A stretch of DNA of 64,000 nucleotides from the NCBI RefSeq assembly GCF_954871325.1, contig NC_088778.1:1798001-1862000 (forward strand), in the 5' to 3' direction. Below the pieces are notes generated by a model. The model saw nothing but the letters and a program-made list of their open reading frames with translations. It did not search any database and had not been told where the DNA came from. This stretch comes from Gordionus sp. m RMFG-2023. Its lineage: Eukaryota; Nematomorpha; Gordioida; Chordodea; Parachordodidae. Numbering within the stretch: the first letter of the stretch is position 1; every line of letters begins with the position of its first letter. The position numbers were made by a program, and so were the translations under genes. Positions 24,780-37,225 of the stretch are shown piece after piece.

Positions 24780-26685
24780 CTCATTATTATATAAATTTAT
24801 TAATGTGATTGATTTTTCATAATTTCAATTTTAATATAATATCAGACCTAAATAAATATCTTGCAAACTAAAATCTTCATATACATATTGTGATAATTTA
24901 CTATATATTGTCACAGATATTATATATATTGCATATATAAATTTTAGCCTGATAATAAGATCAATTATTTAAATTAATTATATCTAGCAAACAAATATTA
25001 TATATATATATAATATATTTTAATTGACAATATAATAAGATTCAAATTAATACAATTTATTAGATATCAACATTTTAGCATATAAATTTTATGATAATAA
25101 TATCAATATATTTAAAATGAATTATATCTAACAAACAAATATTTATATATATATCTATTTTAATTGACATATGATTCAAATTAATTCATTTTATTGGAAA
25201 TGAACATTTTAGTTATCAGATTATATTTAGCCTGATAATATAATCAAATGATGTTATATATCTATATACAGAATTAGATAAATTTTGAGTAAATTTATTA
25301 TTAATAAATATAAACATTAATAAAAAATTAATAAAAGTGTGTATTATATGTAAACAGGATTATAAAAGTTTTCATAATTTTGAAGATTAGTTTCAATGTA
25401 GAGTGGTTATTTGTCAAAAAGATTGTTATTTTATTTGTTATAATTGTAAATATATCATAGTTATATATTAAAATCTGAAAAAATATTTTTTTTTCCCATA
25501 AGAAGCCTAATAAACCACTTGATTCGACTAGCCCCATCGATGATCCAACTAACCACGGGTTCGGGGCTAACTAGGTTCAAAAACAAACTCTTTTTTATAG
25601 GATATAAAAAATGTGGTTAATTTATAAAAAGGATCCAAAATAAACTTTAGTAAAATATCATAAAAAGTTACCTTGAAAAATTTTCTGTTAGTTGGTTCCA
25701 ATTTTACTATACATAATAGTTGCCTTAATTATAACTTACAAGTTAGTGCTAAGGGCAGAAGGCTGGGTCGTTATCAGCGCCATTCATCAATAAATAAACT
25801 TCTCTGTCTATTTCTAAAAAAATGAATTAATATCTTAGAAACCCGTAACCTTTTATCAGATGTTGTGAGGCCTGATGGTCTTAAAACTCTACCATAGGTT
25901 CTGGGTAAATTTCTCATCTGCGTTTATACGTGTTACCACTTTCCCCACAAATATCAATTGCACTTACTCTAGCCGAAACAAAAAAAATATAAACAAATAC
26001 AAAATATTAGATAACTTCAATTTTTTTACTCCAATTGCCATCCATCATTGAACATTTTGCCTCTTACACCTTCCATTTAACAAAACTTTGATCTATAAAA
26101 TACGAATCCACACATTTGAGGCCGAAGAATTCGTTTTCTTAAGACAAAAAAAATATAAATTATAAATATAATTAACTCGTCTTTTGGGAGACTCAATTAT
26201 ATTTTAAATACCATCCCCTCATTAATTTTGTATTGTAATTTATATCATTTTTTTTATATTGTATATATATATATATATAGGATCCTGCATATCATCCTTT
26301 CCTTCTTCAATTAATATAAACCCTCTTACTTGAGGTGAAAATAAAAAAATTAATAAATATTCAAAATTAAATAACTTTATATTTCAGCCAATAGATTCAA
26401 CTAACGGCAATTTTTCGCAGTCTACAATATATTTTTTTAACAACCTTATCGCGAAAATTTTTTAGCATAACAAGCAAAAATCGCGAATCCTTATTTCTTA
26501 AATAAAAACTTAATTATAATTTTTTAAACAACAATTATACTTGTTTTTTCAGGTACATTTTTATTATTAAATTAACTTTTAAGAGCCTTTCGACATCATT
26601 ATTATTTATTTTAATTTAGTAATTTTATATATTTTTATATTGTTTTAATATTTTAGTGTTTTATCATTTTTTTTTAAGATTAAAC
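24780..26685. other. AT-rich stretch with many TATA runs, no gene
   Basis: Loose near-repeats of TAATTGACATATGATTCAAATTAAT and TATATCTAGCAAACAAATAT occur at 24.95-25.25 kb. A more balanced block at 25.50-25.95 kb (around AGGCTGGGTCGTTATCAGC) could be transcribed or be a decayed element, but I find no frame or fold that I can name. A TA microsatellite lies at 26,262-26,278. Confidence 0.4.
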
Positions 26686-27561
26686 CAATATCAATCAAAA
26701 TATAATTTTAAAAATAAATTTTATAAAAATAAATATTTTTTCTTTATTTTTGTCGCAAAATCTTGGACAGCTTTTTCCAAATTTTGCAATTTCTAGGTGG
26801 CTATAGAATTCGTTAAATTGCTACGCTCCCACAGAATATCAGTAACTTCTGCAACATAAAGACGGGTATCAAGAGAATTAGAATACTCCTTCTACCCATA
26901 GATTTCAAAAAAAGCCTACAACGGCTTAATTGGGTCAAGTCTTTGAAGGATAAAACCAGAAAAAAAGTATCGGCTTTTGGATTAAGATTTGATATGAATT
27001 ATTTAACTCCATTTTCTTTCTGGCACATTGTTACCGTACTATGAGATGAGCTTGTTTTCTACATTTACTTTGTAGCCTTTATGTTTTTTATATATTTCGT
27101 TCACTCAACACTGCTATCGTATTTGTCGAAAATAAAACAGTTATTAAATGAGGTTTTAATATTCTAATAAATAATAAAAAGGATTGATATAAATGAAAAT
27201 TTTACTTATCCTAATTAATGTTATTACAAGATTCGTTGAAAAACACAATTTAAGACTCGATATAGAACATACTGATTTTAATTTTATAAAAATGATACCA
27301 ATTTTTATTGCAGTGCTTTTGGGCCAGGGCCAATTGATGTAAGCCCTAAGACATCTTTGTTTGTATGTGTTGATATTATATTGTGCTACCGGGCCCCTAA
27401 GGTAGAAGGAAAATTTCGACCCGATCAATATTCAATGTAAGAATGTAGGAATCGCTGGCCCGCTCTCTAAAAAAAAAAGCCTAAATTTTTTGCGTATAAA
27501 CTAATTTGTGACCACCTATATAAATATTTTAAAAGTTTTTAGATTTATAATTATATCGTAG

Positions 27562-27750
27562 GGAAAGCCGATTCATGAATCAGAGATCCTCATATATGAT
27601 CAAACGAATACATTGGAAATCATGGTAAAAGTTATAATTAAATTAATTTGTAAAACTTTTTCAATAGGATTCGAACAGTTTTGCGCCAATAAATGTCCAT
27701 ATTCAAGATATACACGTTGTGTTGAATGCCCTCGTAATCCAAAGAAATAA
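27562..27750 (+). pseudogene. Cysteine-rich peptide copy, terminal two exons (palindrome B, left arm)
   Basis: The exon 2-like segment is 27,562-27,624 (63 nt, GTAAAAG donor). Exon 3 is 27,668-27,750 (83 nt) after TTTTTCAATAG and is open, with FEQFCANKC, then RCVEC and a stop. The upstream 0.85 kb (26.69-27.54 kb) is the family's intron 1, but no signal-peptide exon lies within 1 kb further up. The copy as a whole looks broken in a couple of places. Downstream, an AATAAA lies within AAAAATAAAAC near 28,165 at the place shared by all units, and could be the family's poly(A) signal. Confidence 0.68.
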
Positions 27751-29229
27751 TCGAAAGAATACCATGATTATATAAACTCTATCACCCACCCCCCCCCCCA
27801 CCCCTCATTTTTCTGATACGATTTTCAAAATTTACTTATCTGCTTTATTTTTATAACATGCCTTTCCATAAATATCAATTTATGGGCTACGTAATGTTTC
27901 TATCGAATCCAAACTTCATTGAATTTATTAACAAATTTATAATATAACTTACACATTTTTCATTTTTAAAAATGTAAATTCGCATTTTACTATATACTAT
28001 TGTATATTAAAATTAATTCATAATTATGCATTGAATTTTTATTAATTAAAATTTATTAAAATCTGAATGAAAAAAAGTGTGAATAAAGGACCAAGGATAC
28101 CACATTCTAGCGAGCTATTTTAAATGTTTAATTTTTTTCGCAGCAATTTTTCTCTCAAAAACGTAAAAATAAAACATTATTGAAGTCAGAGGGAGGTGAA
28201 TGTGCCTAGAAATTTTTATTAAAATAAACTAATTTTAAACTAAATTAATAAGGGTATAAGAAATGGAATCCATATAACTTTTCCGGTATAAAAATATGGG
28301 CTAAAATATATCACAGGATTTCATATACTCACTGCCAGTGTGGCAGATATATATACATATACAATTAATATGTGCTTAATTGACTTTTTTTATTGATTTG
28401 ATATGGAATTCACCATTTATATACCAGCGGAGGGTGAAGTTGTACCCAAACTGTAATTGTTGTCACCAAAATTTAGCATAAATCTTGTTTACTATATTTA
28501 GTTTCGTAGAATTGTAGTGGTGATTCATTTAAGTTTTTTTTTTTGGAAATCTCCTTATTCTCAAGTTATTTCAAAAAAAATTAAATATTATATTTCTTCC
28601 CGAGGGTCCATTCATAAATAAGCACTTGTATATATATATCTGCCACACTGGCAGTGAATATATGCATATCCTGTGATATATTTTACCTTATTTTTATACA
28701 GGAAAAGTTATCTTGGATTCCATTTCTTATTCCCCCTATTAATTTAGTTTAAAATTAATTTATTTTTATAAAAAAATTCTAGGCACATTTTCTCCTCACC
28801 CCAATAATGCTTATTTTTAAGTTTGTGAGAGAAAAATTGCTTAGAAAAAAAATTAAGTATTTTAAATAGCTGGCTAGAATGTGTTATCCTTGGTCCCTTA
28901 TTCACACTTTTTTCATACAGATTTTAATAAATTTTAATTAATAAAAATTCAATGCATAATTATGAATTTTAATATAGAATAATAATATAGTAAAAAGCGA
29001 ATTTACATTTTTAAAAATGAAAAATGTGTAAGTTATATTATAAATTTGTTAATAAATTCAATGAAGTTTGGATTCGATAGAAACATTTTGTAGCCCATAA
29101 ATTGATATTTATGGAAAGGCATGTTATAAAAATAAAGCAGATAAGTAAATTTCGAAAATCGTATCAGAAAAATGAGGTGAGAGGGGGGGGGGCGGTGATA
29201 GGATTTATATAATCATGGTATTCTTTTGA

Positions 29230-29420
29230 TTTTTCTTTGAATTAGGATGGCATTTAACTTAACGTGGAAATCGTGAATTTGGACATTTATTGTCACAAAA
29301 TTGTTGAAAATCGTATTAAAACAGTTTTACAAATTAATTTAATTATATAACTTTTAGCATGATATCCAATGTATTCGTTTTGATCATAATTGGGATCTCT
29401 AATACATGAATCGACTTTCC
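29230..29420 (-). pseudogene. Cysteine-rich peptide copy, terminal two exons, broken (palindrome B, right arm)
   Basis: Minus-strand fossil. The exon 2-like segment is 29,420-29,358 and the exon 3-like segment is about 29,315-29,230. It is nearly identical to the copy in the left arm of palindrome A and shares its breaks. That shows A and B descend from one palindrome that was already partly decayed, rather than from two independent inversions. Confidence 0.68.
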
Positions 29421-30436
29421 CTATGATAAAATTATAAATTTAGATGACTGTAAAAATAATGTTTAATGATGATTTTGTTTGGTGGTTTCTTTTAGCCAGG
29501 CAGCATATTCATAGGATTGCTCTTTTATGTCATAAAAATATAAAATAAATTGAATCTTCATATGATATACCTTTTTTCTTTCTAAAAATATAAATCTAAA
29601 CACTTAAACAAATTTATAGAAATTTTCCTTCTACTATAGAGGCCCGGTAGTATAATAAAATATCAACACATACAAACAAAGACGTCTCAGGGCTGAACTA
29701 AGGAAAAAAATGAAATATATCTCCCAACACTGCTTACCCAAAGGATAATTGCAGTTTTCAAATATTTCGAGAAATAATTATGTTATAAAAATAATTTAAA
29801 TTTTATTATGTAGCTTCCTAGTAGTTCTTTAATATGACATAAAAATGAATATGATAGATATCATTAATATCGAAAACCGGATGTATAAATCCGGAAATAG
29901 CCATAGAAAAAAAATCTATTTTTATTTCAAAATTTTTCTCTAGACAGATATCACACTGCTTTACATTTGTACAAAATTCTAGACTATGATGAGCATGGTT
30001 TTAGGAGTTATGACTCTTTATATTGCTATAATTGAACAAATTTAACATAAATATCATCATATTTAGGTTAATGAATAGTTATGAAATAATGTTTATTTAT
30101 TAATTATGTCTAAATGATTAGGCGCTTACTTTTTTTTTATCTTTAACAAAATTTTAAGAAATGGCTGGGACTTTTACCAAGTGCGGTTTTAAAAAATGTC
30201 ACCCAGCCTTTATCCCAAAATCATTTTCATCAATTGTAGAGAATCATGATTTTTATTTTAATATTGGGTTATTGCCCCATCAGAAAAATAAAATTTTTTA
30301 TCAACTCTATAAAATCTTTCCTTCAAGAATATGACAGATTTTGTTTGAAGTAAATATAATGCACACATTTAAAAAAAAAACTTAAATATTAAAACCATCT
30401 GGCAAAATTTTTATCCGAATAAAATGATTGACTGGT

Positions 30437-30671
30437 TCACTCCCCTATAAACTGTTTAGGGATTGAAGAGACTCCACGTTTAGGTCGCATAAAATTTTTT
30501 AAAGATTCTTCAGGAGTATTCTTTTCCTCGGAGGGATTACTCGTAAAAGTTCTGAGCGAGAGGCAAAAGATCAATATCTATGGTGTTCACGTCCCATGCT
30601 ACAATTTCGTACTTGTCATCATCTGGTAGTTGTGTTTGGGAAGGATTAGACTCCCCGAGGTATGACTTGTT
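30437..30671 (-). pseudogene. Coding-like relic, unrecognised
   Basis: The minus strand has a 44-codon open piece from about 30,671 to a stop at 30,537 (residues include PDDDKYEIVAWDVNTIDID). Directly after it, one base out of frame, comes a 34-codon piece (PEESLKNFMRPKRGVSS) ending in TGA at 30,437. Balanced composition and charged residues, unlike the surroundings, suggest a former coding exon with a single frame change. I do not recognise the protein. It could be a host exon or part of a transposon ORF. No good splice acceptor is visible, because the upstream sequence is a poly(A/T) run. Confidence 0.4.
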
Positions 30672-30679
30672 TTTTTTTA

Positions 30680-31600
30680 AAAAATAAAGAAATAAAATTT
30701 ATTTAGAGATTCTCTGTAAATGTAGGCCAGGGGCACTCCGGACAGAAAAACTTATTATTTTGAATATATAAATAATAGATAAATCTGATAGGAGAGAAGG
30801 CTAAGGAAACATAACATTTTTTCTCTCATCGAAAACCACTTCCGGCTAAAAAAAAAGTAACCACTCATTGAGTTCGCTCTAGTTGATTAATCGACTCGTT
30901 GCAGAAAAGATAATTTTAGGAAAGATTCGCCCCAATCAATTTTTCCCGTTTTTAAAGATAAATAGAGGGGGGGGGGGGAATTGGATCCCAAGATAAGAAA
31001 CTTCTCGCGCGCCTACTATCATTGGTAGAAATTTTCCACTTCCGCCACCTTTCTCGTTGCGCGATATCGCTGATTTTTTCAGGCGCGATAAATACAAACC
31101 ACGGTTATAATTGTTAATTGTAAATGAATTTGAACATTTTTTTAAGCTTATAACCGCATATTTAGAGTTCATTTTGTATAAATTAAAACTTTTTAAATTT
31201 CAACAGCGAGAATCAGACTATAATTATGTTTTCAATTTATAATTTTTGGTATTGATTTAATTTTTAATCAGGCGATTATTTTACGAAATTTTATAATTTT
31301 GTATAAATAGACCCCCCCCCGATTTTCTTTTCTTCGTAATTATAATTTTGTAAAGATTAAATAAATTAATTTTATTAGTTTAAATATTTATTTTTTTTTT
31401 TGGTTTATTTTAACAATGAATTTTAATTTAGTAAAAATTTGTGTAAATCTTCGGCATCAAATACTACTAGATATCTGCAAAATTTTTTTAAAAGAAACCG
31501 GGCCGTGCTTGAAAAATTAAGCCTGATGCGATCACCAACTACACTTTGAAAAGAGGGAATTAAAAGGTATATTTTAAATATTGACTGGGAGGGGGGGGAT
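30680..31600. other. Spacer with G-runs and a GCGC-rich block
   Basis: There is no gene I can defend. A block at 31.00-31.10 kb is unusually rich in CpG for this window (CTCGCGCGCC, GCGCGATATCGC, AGGCGCGATA). Homopolymers lie at 30,967-30,978 (12 G) and 31,312-31,320 (9 C). Confidence 0.45.
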
Positions 31601-31604
31601 AGAA

Positions 31605-32093
31605 ACGAGAACGAAGAAAATTAGAATTTGCATATTATGTGACATATTCTTTGTATGGGACTAAAAAAAAAATTTCTTTGGCATCTTCAGTGATTGTTGT
31701 TAGTTTTTTTTTTACCTATGGTTTTTTAGAACCGAGAACGAAGAAAATAGAATTTGCATATCATGTGACATATTCTTTGTATGGGGCTAAAAAAAAATTT
31801 CTTTGGCATCTTCAGTGATTGTTGTTAGTTTTTTTTTACCTATGGTTTTTTAGAACCGAGAACGAAGAAAATAGAATTTGCATATTATGTGACATATTCT
31901 TTGTATGGGGCTAAAAAAAAATTTCTTTGGCATCTTCAGTGATTGTTGTCAGTTTTATTACCTATGGTTTTTTAGAACCGAGAACGAAGAAAATAGAATT
32001 TGCATATCATGTGACATATTCTTTGTATGGGGCTAAAAAAAAATTTCTTTGGCATCTTCAGTGATTGTTGTCAGTTTTTTTACCTATGGTTTT
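31605..32093 (+). repeat. ~124-bp tandem repeat, four copies
   Basis: The box GAGAACGAAGAAAA begins at 31,607, 31,734, 31,858 and 31,980, giving spacings of 127, 124 and 122 bp. Within each unit the blocks TTGCATATCATGTGACATA and TTCTTTGGCATCTTCAGTG are almost unchanged. Length differences come mainly from the poly(A) and poly(T) runs. The low divergence indicates a young array. It is non-coding by appearance. Confidence 0.95.
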
Positions 32094-32099
32094 TAAATA

Positions 32100-33920
32100 A
32101 GATCGCTTCTTCGCCCGTGTTCCATAAAGTGTTAGTAAACGAAGAGAGCTATTTCCTATTTTTTCAAATATATGACAAAAATGATTATATACATACTCAT
32201 CTCTTCTATAAAAATAATGGCGCTATTTGAGATCTTTAAAAACGCAAACCCAATATTTTAGCCATTAAAATAATGACCAAGCTTCGAGATCCCGTTAATT
32301 ATGCCATATCTAGAAGCAAAATCTTAGGGACAGTTGCGTAATATTTCTGGATAATGTGTTGTGTAATCAGTTTTCAAACTAATGGTTGAAATCAAGCCGT
32401 TCAACAATATAACCAGAAAGGGTATTACTAAATATTACCATGTTCTTCACTATCTTGCGTAATTTTCGTGTAAATAATGAGTTATCCATTTTGAAAGAAG
32501 GGGGGGGGGGTATGTAATATCCTTCCCTGTGGATATATTTATACTTTATATTGTTTACGAATATAAGGCCATCGCAAAATGAATAATCATTTTAAACCAT
32601 TATAATATAGAGTATAAAATATGTAAAAGATGTGTTTTATTTCAACTTTAGATTATTTTTTAAGCGAGTTTTTTTTTTAAATTTTAAAAATCTGATTTTA
32701 CCTGACCGGTTACACGGAAGGGCTTCTCAAATTGTGACTAGTGCTACCAGTTTGCCCCCCCCCCTTCGCGAAGCGAGATGGTGAAGAAACCGTCGTATAC
32801 GTGAATTATAAAAGTTTAATTACACAATAAATTTGACAACATGGTGTCGGAAATAAGTTAATTTTTTGGGGGGAAAAAAATTGTGTTTATATATATATTG
32901 ATTGGTATTTACTTTATCAATATAACATATCTATTTACCTTACAAATAGTAATAATATTGGGATAGTTAATTTTTTTTATAAGTAAACATTGAAATTTGT
33001 AAAATATTGGGAGATACAGTATAATATTTTTAAAGCATCGGTAATCATATCAATATGGATGTGTTTTGGGGCAGGAGAATGAGAAGGAGTCGCTCCTTAA
33101 AAATATAGGGGGCACACTTTAACCACTGAAGGACATAATCATGGAAAGAGATATAAATGTTAAATCTATAATATTAGTTTCGCAAGGTGGCGTATTTATT
33201 TTAAAAATAATTTTAATAAATTATCGATTAATTAAAAGATAAAATCAGCTGATTATTTTTAAATAAAAATATTTTTTATAAAGAATTATAATGTTTGGAT
33301 AACAATAATTATCACAAGAAAAAGAAGCCATCTTTATGATTATTTCTAAATATTTCCATTATAAAAAATGTTTTTTTATATTTTGTTGTATCATATAAAA
33401 TATTTCTAAATGTTGTTTTTTGTGTTTTTTATTACCAATCCTCATGGAAAGTATAACTTCTTCTTCTCTGTTTAATGGCGATTTCCATTTACCCAGGTTG
33501 GCCAGGTTTCCCCCTGATTTAATCATTAGAAATTTTGTATAATTTTTTTTTTACAATTGTATCCTGACATCCAATCTCTTTGGGTGAAAATTTAAATGCA
33601 ATTAAACTAGGGAATAATTTTCGGTGCCCCTCCATCTTATTATTTTTATCTTGGTTAGCGACTTTATCGGATTCCTAGCGGGAAAAAAACGCAATGATTT
33701 TAAGTGTAATCTTATCAAGGTGGGGTTGTGTAAACTAACGTGCTAATCAATGAAATAAATCAGCTTTCTACACAAGTTTAGGCAAAAGAGTTTATTTTTT
33801 TTTAAATATTCTAATTTGTCATTTCAATTTCCTGCGAAAATCTTTTTGATCTCTAAGACTGTAAAATAATTATTGCTCTTATTGTTCCTTTTATGTATTT
33901 AACAATCAAGTCATAATATT
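32100..33920. other. Spacer without confirmed gene
   Basis: Homopolymer runs are present at 32,500-32,510 (11 G) and 32,755-32,764 (10 C). The block CGCAAGGTGGCGTATTTATT near 33,181 resembles the end of the MITE-like repeat of 23.3-24.8 kb. The rest shows no frame or fold I can identify. Confidence 0.45.
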
Positions 33921-33929
33921 AAATAACCA

Positions 33930-34880
33930 TGGGATGATATTATAACTGAGAGAATAGACAGTTTTGATGCTAAGGGAACTGGAGTGGAAAGAGAATGGGG
34001 CATTTCTTGCTAAAAATGCTATAAAATATCTATGAAAATTACTTGGTCCAGCTAATTCAAAGGTGAAATATAGCCCAAAATTCCTGTAAAAATTGGATTG
34101 AAACAGGGATGTGTTTTATAGCCTCTATTATTTAATTTATTATAAAAAAGTTAAAACATCTTGCTCGGAACGGTTGACCATTCGGAATCTAAATATTCTT
34201 GCGTTTGCCGACGATCTTTATCTGATGGGAGAATCAATATCTGAACTTCAATTCCTCATATATAGTATTATCGTAGAAGCTTGCTTCTTAGGTTTAAAAA
34301 AAATATAAATAAAACTGAGATGATGACCTCATAATTCATCACACATGAACCTAACGATACAAGGGAAGGCGATGGCGGAAATGCAACATCTAAAATATCT
34401 AGGAGTAAAACTAAATAGAAAAGGAAAGACCAAACAAGATTTAATGGTTAAATTAAACATATCTAAAGCCAATTATAGGTCCTTTATGATAATATGGTCA
34501 TCAAAACAAATATCGATTCCGTTAAAGATCCGACTTTTTAAAATTCTAATACTCGCTTCTTTACATTATGGTATCGAAACATAAAACGATACAAAATTGT
34601 ATAATAAAAAAAGGTGCAAACATACATTAACAAATGTCTCAGTATTACCAGTACTAGAACCTTCATCCCTGAAAATACAACAAACTATGTTCTATGGGTT
34701 AGATTCGACACACTCCCACCATATAGAATGATAAAATACAGGAAAATCGATCTAGTAGTACATATTCTCAACCTAATATATCTAGCACTCGTTAAAATAT
34801 ATCCGGAGGAGTCCAAATCATTCCTAACTACTCTATTGATCGTTAGTTTTCTAATAAATGATATTTATTTTTCTAAATGA
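33930..34880 (+). pseudogene. LINE reverse transcriptase relic (RTE-like, clade unsure)
   Basis: The plus strand carries, in order: KIGLKQGCVL-PLLFNLL at about 34,091-34,135 (one stop in it), the box seen before the catalytic motif in many LINEs; NILAFADDLYLMGES with the FADD active site at 34,204-34,215; HLKYLGVKLNRKGK at 34,40x; a thumb-like piece ending KIRLFKILILASLHYGIET before a stop near 34,582; and TYINKCLSITSTRTF near 34.62 kb. The order and spacing match the RT-to-C-terminus part of RTE-like LINEs. Stops and frame changes separate the pieces. The endonuclease and 3' tail are missing. Confidence 0.7.
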
Positions 34881-34889
34881 ATATTGACT

Positions 34890-35370
34890 GCTGAAAAGAA
34901 ATTTTTAAGAAAAGATATCTGATACTCTAATCACGGTTATAAATATTATCTAGTTCTAAATTAACTATATCTTACCGATATAATATTGTATTTTATGATA
35001 ATATTATTTAATTTTCATCCGTAATGCAAGATTTAAATTCATAATTAGGATAGAGACTTTATAGTCCCTAATAAAGTAGATAAAGAGAATTTGATTAGTT
35101 TAGAAACAAACTATGAGAAGCAAATGAAACTTTATAAATAATTTTTTCCGATTACAATGTGAAATTTATATGTAACGTAGGATAACCTATTACGACATTA
35201 CATATCTTTTACTGATCACATAATATTTTACTAAATATTTAAAAAAATACTTACAATAATACCTAAACCGGAATTCAACTAATTAAATAATAGCTATTAT
35301 ATATTTAAAAGAATAGTATCTTTTTTTCCCTTTCTTACCATTTTTCTCCTTCACACTCATAACTATAACT
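34890..35370. other. AT-rich spacer
   Basis: Nothing recognised; it separates the LINE relic from palindrome C. Confidence 0.5.
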
Positions 35371-35638
35371 CACTCTAATAGCTGATATTTTATGTACCCC
35401 TAGCCCCAAAGAGTTTCATTTTTTTCGTGCAAACTAATTTGTGACCACATATATAAATTTGTTTACGTTGTTTAGATTTATAATTTTAGAAGAAAAAAAA
35501 GTATATCATATAAACAATCAATTTATTCTCCCACGAGCAATCCAATGAAAATGCACCCTGGCTAGGAGAAAAATCAAACAAAATCCTCATTCAACATTAT
35601 TTTTTAAAATCATCTAAACTTAATATTTTATCATAGAG

Positions 35639-35820
35639 TAAGTGGATACATGGATTAGAGTTCAGAATTATGATCAGAACGAATATATTAGAAATCACGG
35701 TAAAAGTTATAAATTAATTAATAAAAATATTTTATAGGATTTGAAAAATTTTGTGCCAGTAAATGTCCAAATTCTCGATATCCACGTTGTGTTGAATGCC
35801 CTCCTAATTCAAAGAAATAG
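35639..35820 (+). pseudogene. Cysteine-rich peptide copy, terminal two exons (palindrome C, left arm)
   Basis: The exon 2-like segment is near 35,637-35,699, followed by GTAAAAG. Exon 3 is 35,738-35,820 (83 nt) after TATTTTATAG. Exon 3 is open and reads FEKFCASKC, then RCVECPPNSKK and a stop, keeping the family cysteine spacing. There is no signal-peptide exon or full intron 1 upstream; the arm starts only about 0.25 kb before exon 2. The copy as a whole is partial and exon 2 looks altered. Confidence 0.65.
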
Positions 35821-37225
35821 TCGATAGAATACCATGATTTTATAAACCCTATCCCCCACACCCCAACCTTTTTCTGATTCGATTTTCAAAATTTGCTTAT
35901 TTGCTTTAATTTTATAACATGGCTTGTTATATTAATTTATGGGCTACGTAATCTTTCTATCGAATCAAAATTTCATTTATTAACAAGTAATATTATAATA
36001 TAACTTACACACATTTTTCCATTTTAATTGTAATTTCGCTTTTTACGATATATTTAAAATTCATAACTATGCGTTGAATTTTCATTAATTAAAATTTATT
36101 AAAATCTGAATGAAAAAAGGTGTGAATAAGGACCAAGGATACCACATTCTAGCCAGTTATATTAAATGTTTAATTTTTTTTCGCAGCAATTTTTCTCACA
36201 AACGTAAAAATTAAACATTATTGGGGGGGGGGGGGGGGTGTGCCTAGAAATTTTTATTAAAATTAATTCTTTTTAAAATAAATTAATGGGGGGTATAAGA
36301 AATAGAATTCAAGATATAACTTTTCAGAGTATAAAAATAAGGGGTAAATTCACAGGATTTAATACATTCATTGCCAGTGTGTCAGATATATCGACCATTT
36401 TTATTGATTTGATATGGAATTCACCATTTATATACCAACCAGCGGAGGGTGAAGTTGTACCCAACCTGTAATTACTGTCACCAAAATTTAGCATAAATCT
36501 TGTTTAGAGTTTCGTATTGTAGTGGTGATTCATTTAAGCTTTTTTTTTTGAAACCTCCTTATTCTCAAGTGATTTCAAAAAAAATTAAATATTATATTTC
36601 TTCCCGAGGGTCCATTCATTAATAAGCACTTGTATATATATATATCTGCCACACTGGCTGTGAATATATGCATATCCTGTGATATATTTTACCCATTATT
36701 TTTATTCCGGAAAAGTTACATCTTCGATTCCATTTCTTATAACCCCATTAATTTAGTTTAAAATTAATTTATTTTAATAAAAATTTCTAGGCACATCCCC
36801 CCCCCCCCCCCATCCCAATAATGTTTTATTTTTAAGTTTGTGAGAAAAATTTCTGCGAAAAAAATTAAACATTTAATATATTGGCTAGAACGTGTTATCC
36901 TTGGTTCTTTATTCACACTTTTTTCATTCAGATTTTAATAATTTTAATTAATAAAAATTTAATGCATAATTATGAATTTTATAATATAGAATAATATATC
37001 GTAAAAAGCTAAATTACATTTAAAATGAAAAAAAGTTATTTTATAATATTATTTATTAATAAATTACATGAATTTGATACGATAGAAAGATTAAGTAGCC
37101 CATATATTAATATTGATAACAAGCCATGTTATAAAAATAAAGCAAATAAGTAAAATTTTGAAAATCGAATCAGAAAAAGGTTGGGGGGGGGGATAATTAG
37201 GTATATAATCATGATATTTTTTTGG

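Larger units (their letters stand above)
26690..30310. repeat. Palindrome B: inverted repeat carrying two opposed peptide-exon copies
   Basis: The left arm runs to about 28,380 and includes intron-1-like sequence, exons 2 and 3, and the 3' flank. The spacer is about 28,380-28,628. The right arm runs from about 28,628 in reverse through exons 3 and 2 to about 29.73 kb, then through an outer block (29.74-30.31 kb) not found in the peptide genes. The spacer is the same as in palindromes A and C. The outer block recurs at 40.42-41.41 kb and in reverse at 41.85-42.31 kb. B and C have the same orientation; A is reversed. Confidence 0.85.

Noticed and set aside
24950-25260. Tandem repeat in the TATATA-rich block
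   Set aside because: Near-repeats are present but too diverged and too low in complexity to give a period by eye.
32027-32230. 67-codon open frame from ATG
   Set aside because: Half of it is tandem-repeat sequence; the same start recurs in the earlier repeat units without an open continuation.
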